Part shown: piece by piece, positions 7,066 through 10,050 of the stretch
Numbering within the stretch: the first letter of the stretch is position 1
How the letters are laid out: every line of letters starts with the position of its first letter
Source: Ruminococcaceae bacterium UBA5396
GTDB taxonomy: Bacteria > Bacillota > Clostridia > Oscillospirales > Acutalibacteraceae
DNA length: 10,050 nucleotides
Reading direction: 5' to 3'
Assembly: GCA_002410715.1 (NCBI GenBank)
Contig: DHOG01000167.1
Span: forward strand, 1-10,050
Program-made: the position numbers and the translations under genes
Notes under the pieces: model-generated
The model's input: the letters and a program-made list of their open reading frames with translations, nothing else
What the model was told of the DNA's origin: nothing
Database searches by the model: none

Positions 7066-7947
7066 ATGAATCGAAACAAGGTATATCCGTGGTGGTTTGC
7101 ACTGCCGGCTGCGATAATCTTCTTTTTGTTATGCCTGCTGCCGGGAATTGTGGGGATCGGATATTCTTTTACCGACTGGAACAATTTTACCGATAAGATC
7201 AACTTTGTAGGATTATCAAATTACAAACAGATTTTCAGCGGGCACTCCGAGTACCTTGGGTACATCGGCAACACTCTGATGTTTACTGTCGCGACCACGA
7301 TTACTAAAACAATAGTGGGCCTTTTGCTTGCTTTGCTGCTGACCCGCCCGTTTATCCGGCTGCGCAACATGCACCGCATGATTATTTTTTCTCCGCAGGT
7401 CATGTCCTATTTAGTTGTCGGACTGGTATTCCAAAGTATGTTGAACCCCACCACCGGATTTTTAAATAATTTTCTGCGTTCTCTTGGGCTGGGTGCCCTC
7501 GCGCAAAATTGGCTGACCGACCTGCACTTTGTCTGGCCTTCGGTGATTACGGTTGACACCTGGAAAGGTATGGGGTATATTATGATGATCATTATTGCGG
7601 GCCTGACCTCGATTGCACCGGAGTATTACGAGGCGGCCAGCATTGACGGTGCAACTTTTTGGCAGCAGTTCCGCCATGTTACACTGCCGCTGTTGCGGCC
7701 TGTGATTATCAATGTAACGGTCCTGAATGTCACGTATGGATTACGGGTTTTCGACATGATTTATGCGCTGACCAACGGCGGGCCCGGTAATGCTACCGGT
7801 GTGATTAATACTGCGGTTTACAAATTGTTCTCAAACGGTAACTATGCAATGGGCACCACACTTTCCAGCGTACTGTTTTTTGTTATGCTGGCACTGCTGT
7901 TCCTGATCATTCATTCCATGGAAAACAAGGAGGTTGAGTCATGTTGA
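7066..7947 (+). CDS. CUT1 sugar ABC transporter permease (MalF/UgpA/LacF type)
   Basis: A 293-residue membrane permease with about six hydrophobic segments: near residues 11-33, 70-93, 104-125, 158-180, 212-228 and 265-283. The N-terminal 'PWWFALPAAIIFFLLCLLP' and 'GIGYSFTDWN' are typical of the MalF-like subunit of CUT1 systems. The cytoplasmic EAA loop, which docks on the ATPase, is 'EAASIDGATFWQQFRHVTLP' at 189-208. 'YALTNGGPGNAT' near 233-244 is another family hallmark. The gene starts 20 bases after the binding-protein stop; the site before ATG, GGAAAAGAGAG, is a modest ribosome binding site. It pairs with the next permease. No ATP-binding subunit is in the window, as is usual where one MsmK/UgpC-type ATPase serves many transporters. 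Confidence 0.95.
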   Translation: MNRNKVYPWWFALPAAIIFFLLCLLPGIVGIGYSFTDWNNFTDKINFVGLSNYKQIFSGHSEYLGYIGNTLMFTVATTITKTIVGLLLALLLTRPFIRLRNMHRMIIFSPQVMSYLVVGLVFQSMLNPTTGFLNNFLRSLGLGALAQNWLTDLHFVWPSVITVDTWKGMGYIMMIIIAGLTSIAPEYYEAASIDGATFWQQFRHVTLPLLRPVIINVTVLNVTYGLRVFDMIYALTNGGPGNATGVINTAVYKLFSNGNYAMGTTLSSVLFFVMLALLFLIIHSMENKEVESC

Positions 7948-8810
7948 TAGCTTCAGCGTCTTCCGGGAAGAGGAAGGGAACCGGTTTTTCCGCGCGTAAG
8001 GCGGCCGCCAGGATCCTTGGCAACATTGTAACCATTTTGGTATCCCTTGTTGTAATATTGCCGCTGATTGTCCTGCTTTTAAATTCCTTTAAAACCAAAG
8101 GTGAATCAAACACCATGTCCCTTTCCCTGCCAACGGTCTGGCAGCCGGAAAACTACCGGATCGTTATTGAGCAGGGCAAATTGATTTCTTCGTTTTTTAA
8201 CAGCCTGCTCTATGCCGCCTGTAGTGATATCATTATTGTTGTCGTTGTCGCGGCAGCTGCCTATGTGATTTCCCGCAACTATCAGGGCGCCAACAAATTT
8301 CTTTACGGATTCATAATTACGGGCATTGCGATCCCTGTTAATAATGTGGCTCTGATGAAAGTGATGCAGGTGCTGCATCTGGTAAATACCCGTCCCGGCA
8401 TTATTCTTCTATATGCGGCCATTAATATCCCGCTGAGCCTGTTTTTGGCATTTGGATTTATTGGAACCATCCCGCGGGATATTGACGAAGCGGCAATTAT
8501 TGACGGCTGCTCCCCCTCCAAGCTTTTTTTCAAGGTCATTTTGCCGCTTCTAACACCGATTATGGCGACCTTGTTTGTGTTGAATTTTATGGCGGTATGG
8601 AATGACTTTACAATGCCGCTGTATTACCTAAATAATTCTGAAAAGTGGCCTATGACGCTTGCTGTTTACAATTTCTTCGGCACTTTTGAAAACTCCTGGA
8701 ATTTGGTCAGTGCGGATATTGTCTTAACGATAATCCCAGTTCTGGTTGTGTTTATTCTTGGACAAAAATATATTGTCGGCGGTGTTTCAAGCGGTGCCGT
8801 AAAGGGATAA
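7941..8810 (+). CDS. CUT1 sugar ABC transporter permease (MalG/UgpE type)
   Basis: A 289-residue second permease. Membrane segments lie near residues 25-48, 85-110, 121-139, 150-173, 204-222 and 258-275. The EAA loop is 'EAAIIDGCSPSKLFFKVILP' at 183-202. The short 'LLLNSFKTKGE' after TM1 and 'TLAVYNFFG' near the C-end are standard for MalG-like subunits. Its ATG overlaps the previous gene's stop by 7 bases, with AAGGAGG 7 bases upstream inside that gene, so the two are likely co-translated and form the heterodimeric channel. The N-terminal 20 residues are Ser/Lys/Arg-rich, a cytoplasmic tail common in this subunit. Confidence 0.95.
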   Translation: MLIASASSGKRKGTGFSARKAAARILGNIVTILVSLVVILPLIVLLLNSFKTKGESNTMSLSLPTVWQPENYRIVIEQGKLISSFFNSLLYAACSDIIIVVVVAAAAYVISRNYQGANKFLYGFIITGIAIPVNNVALMKVMQVLHLVNTRPGIILLYAAINIPLSLFLAFGFIGTIPRDIDEAAIIDGCSPSKLFFKVILPLLTPIMATLFVLNFMAVWNDFTMPLYYLNNSEKWPMTLAVYNFFGTFENSWNLVSADIVLTIIPVLVVFILGQKYIVGGVSSGAVKG

Positions 8811-8822
8811 AGGAGATTTTTT

Positions 8823-10050
8823 ATGAAATTTACCAATGGACAGTGGGTCACAAAACCGGAGTTTGAGTTTCTTTATGCCCAACAGGTTTTCGACGCACGA
8901 TTTTCAGACGGAGAGCTAACTGTTTTTGTCTATTCAAGACCTGTCACTGAGCGAGGCCAGACACTGGACCAGGGAACCATTACCCTGCACTTTACCTCCG
9001 ATATTCCGGACACCATCCGTGTGCAAATCAACCATTTTGAGGGGATCCGGCAGACCGGCCCCGCTTTTGCGGAGCGGCGCGAAAATTCACCGGTGCGGTT
9101 TGAGCAAGACGCGAAAAAACTCGTATTTACCGCCGGCCATGCAGCGGCAATTATTACCCGTGATCCTTTTTCCATTCAGTATACTTGGAACGGGGAGCTT
9201 CGCACACAAAGCGCCCCCAAAGCCATCGCCCGTATTTGCGGCAAACAGGGAAATTCATATATGCGCGAACAGCTGACGCTGGGTGTTGGAGAGTACGTTT
9301 ATGGCTTGGGCGAGCGTTTTACCGCTTTTTGTAAAAACGGACAACAAATCGATATGTGGAATGAGGATGGCGGTACTTCTTCAGAGCTCACCTATAAGAA
9401 CATACCATTTTACTTGACAAATTTAGGCTACGGCATTTTTGTCGATCATCCGGAAAAGGTTTCGTTTGAAGTGGCGAGTGAGCAGGTGGAGCGGGTGCAG
9501 TTTTCCGTTCCCGGCGAACAAATCCACTATGTATTTATCGGCGGTAAAAATCTCAAAGAAGTGCTACAAAATTACTGCCGCCTGACCGGGAAGCCGGCAC
9601 TGCCGCCGGCATGGTCATTTGGCCTTTGGCTGACGACTTCCTTTACGACCAGTTACGACGAAAAAACGGTTAACAGCTTTATCGATGGCATGGCAAAGCG
9701 CGACTTGCCTCTGCACGTATTCCATTTTGACTGTTTCTGGATGGAGGCGTGTGAGTGGTGCAATTTTGAATGGGACAAAGCAACTTTTCCGGATCCTCGC
9801 GCCATGCTCAAACGGTTAAAGGCAAAAGGTTTAAAGATTTGCGTCTGGATCAATCCGTACATTGCACAGAAATCCAAACTTTTTCAAGAAGGAATAGAAC
9901 ACAACTATCTGGTCAAAAAAGCAAACGGGGACATCTGGCAGTGGGATCGCTGGCAGGCAGGAATGGGGCTTGTCGACTTTACAAATCCCGACGCCTGCCA
10001 CTGGTATCAAAGCAAGCTGCGCGCGCTGCTGGATATGGGTGTAGATTGTT
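8823..10050 (+). CDS. yicI: GH31 alpha-xylosidase, YicI type (3' end beyond window)
   Basis: Cytoplasmic glycoside hydrolase family 31 enzyme expected to cleave alpha-linked xylose from isoprimeverose or xyloglucan fragments. The frame is open for 409 codons to the window end; YicI itself is about 770 residues, so roughly the N-terminal half is present. Residues 1-about 245 are the N-terminal beta domain. The barrel begins near 'PPAWSFGLWLTTSFTTSYDE'. 'FHFDCFWM' (302-308 region, C304-F305) corresponds to the C307-F308 pair associated with alpha-xyloside specificity in E. coli YicI. 'VCVWINPYIA'-like 'ICVWINPYIAQKS' and 'WQWDRWQAGMGLVDFTNPD' match the same subgroup. The sequence stops at 'LLDMGVDC', about four codons before the expected nucleophile of 'FKTDFGE'. 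No signal peptide. AAGGAG lies 8 bases before ATG, 12 bases after the permease stop. Specificity over alpha-glucosidase is a well-supported but untested inference. Confidence 0.94.
   Translation, partial: MKFTNGQWVTKPEFEFLYAQQVFDARFSDGELTVFVYSRPVTERGQTLDQGTITLHFTSDIPDTIRVQINHFEGIRQTGPAFAERRENSPVRFEQDAKKLVFTAGHAAAIITRDPFSIQYTWNGELRTQSAPKAIARICGKQGNSYMREQLTLGVGEYVYGLGERFTAFCKNGQQIDMWNEDGGTSSELTYKNIPFYLTNLGYGIFVDHPEKVSFEVASEQVERVQFSVPGEQIHYVFIGGKNLKEVLQNYCRLTGKPALPPAWSFGLWLTTSFTTSYDEKTVNSFIDGMAKRDLPLHVFHFDCFWMEACEWCNFEWDKATFPDPRAMLKRLKAKGLKICVWINPYIAQKSKLFQEGIEHNYLVKKANGDIWQWDRWQAGMGLVDFTNPDACHWYQSKLRALLDMGVDC

Noticed and set aside
6452..7102. 216-codon minus-strand frame
   Set aside because: It is antisense to the sugar-binding protein, with no ribosome binding site and no recognisable motif; a shadow of a real gene.
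1..10050. CRISPR array, tRNA, rRNA or defence system
   Set aside because: No regularly spaced repeats, cloverleaf-like or rRNA-like stretches, nuclease or toxin-antitoxin motifs were seen; repeats found are short and regulatory in position.

Overview
The window looks like a chromosomal stretch from a mid-GC, spore-forming-type Firmicute, most likely a Clostridia/Oscillospiraceae relative. The grounds are purine-rich AGGAGG-type ribosome binding sites, a YesM/YesN-type two-component pair beside a CUT1 sugar transporter without its own ATPase, and a DNRLRE/BclA-like surface protein. The taxonomic call is inference; no rRNA or tRNA gene is present.

Left part, minus strand (1-2583). The window opens inside an IS3-family element (OrfA, 1-294, running off the edge). 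Next to it is a large surface-type protein gene (412-2252) that joins a DNRLRE domain, a BclA-C/TNF-like jelly roll and a right-handed beta-helix. It is split by two single-base frameshifts. A clear intrinsic terminator at 2345-2384 separates it from the genes to the right.

Middle part, minus strand (2584-5480). A two-component system lies here: a YesM-type sensor histidine kinase (3323-5202) followed, with a 23-base overlap, by a short YesN/AraC-type response regulator (2584-3345). The kinase is out of frame at a run of eight T's. Directly upstream of the kinase, and apparently supplying its ribosome binding site, is a decayed IS5/IS1182-like transposase fragment (about 5205-5478).

Right part, plus strand (5481-10050). 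A divergent regulatory region (5481-5707) holds candidate promoters in both directions and tandem copies of GTTCAA-N6-GCAA, good candidates for response-regulator sites. It is followed by a compact, intact operon: lipoprotein sugar-binding protein, two CUT1 permeases (overlapping by 7 bases), and a GH31 alpha-xylosidase of the YicI type cut by the window end just before its catalytic nucleophile.

Working model (inference): the sensor/regulator pair perceives an oligosaccharide or bound solute-binding protein outside the cell and activates the transporter operon. The transporter imports an alpha-xylosyl-containing oligosaccharide (isoprimeverose or xyloglucan fragments are the natural candidates), and the cytoplasmic alpha-xylosidase removes xylose from it. 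The transport ATPase would be a shared MsmK/UgpC-type protein encoded elsewhere. Three single-base frameshifts and one transposase relic all fall in the minus-strand half, while the plus-strand operon reads cleanly. Either the regulator and surface gene are decaying or the sequence has local errors.
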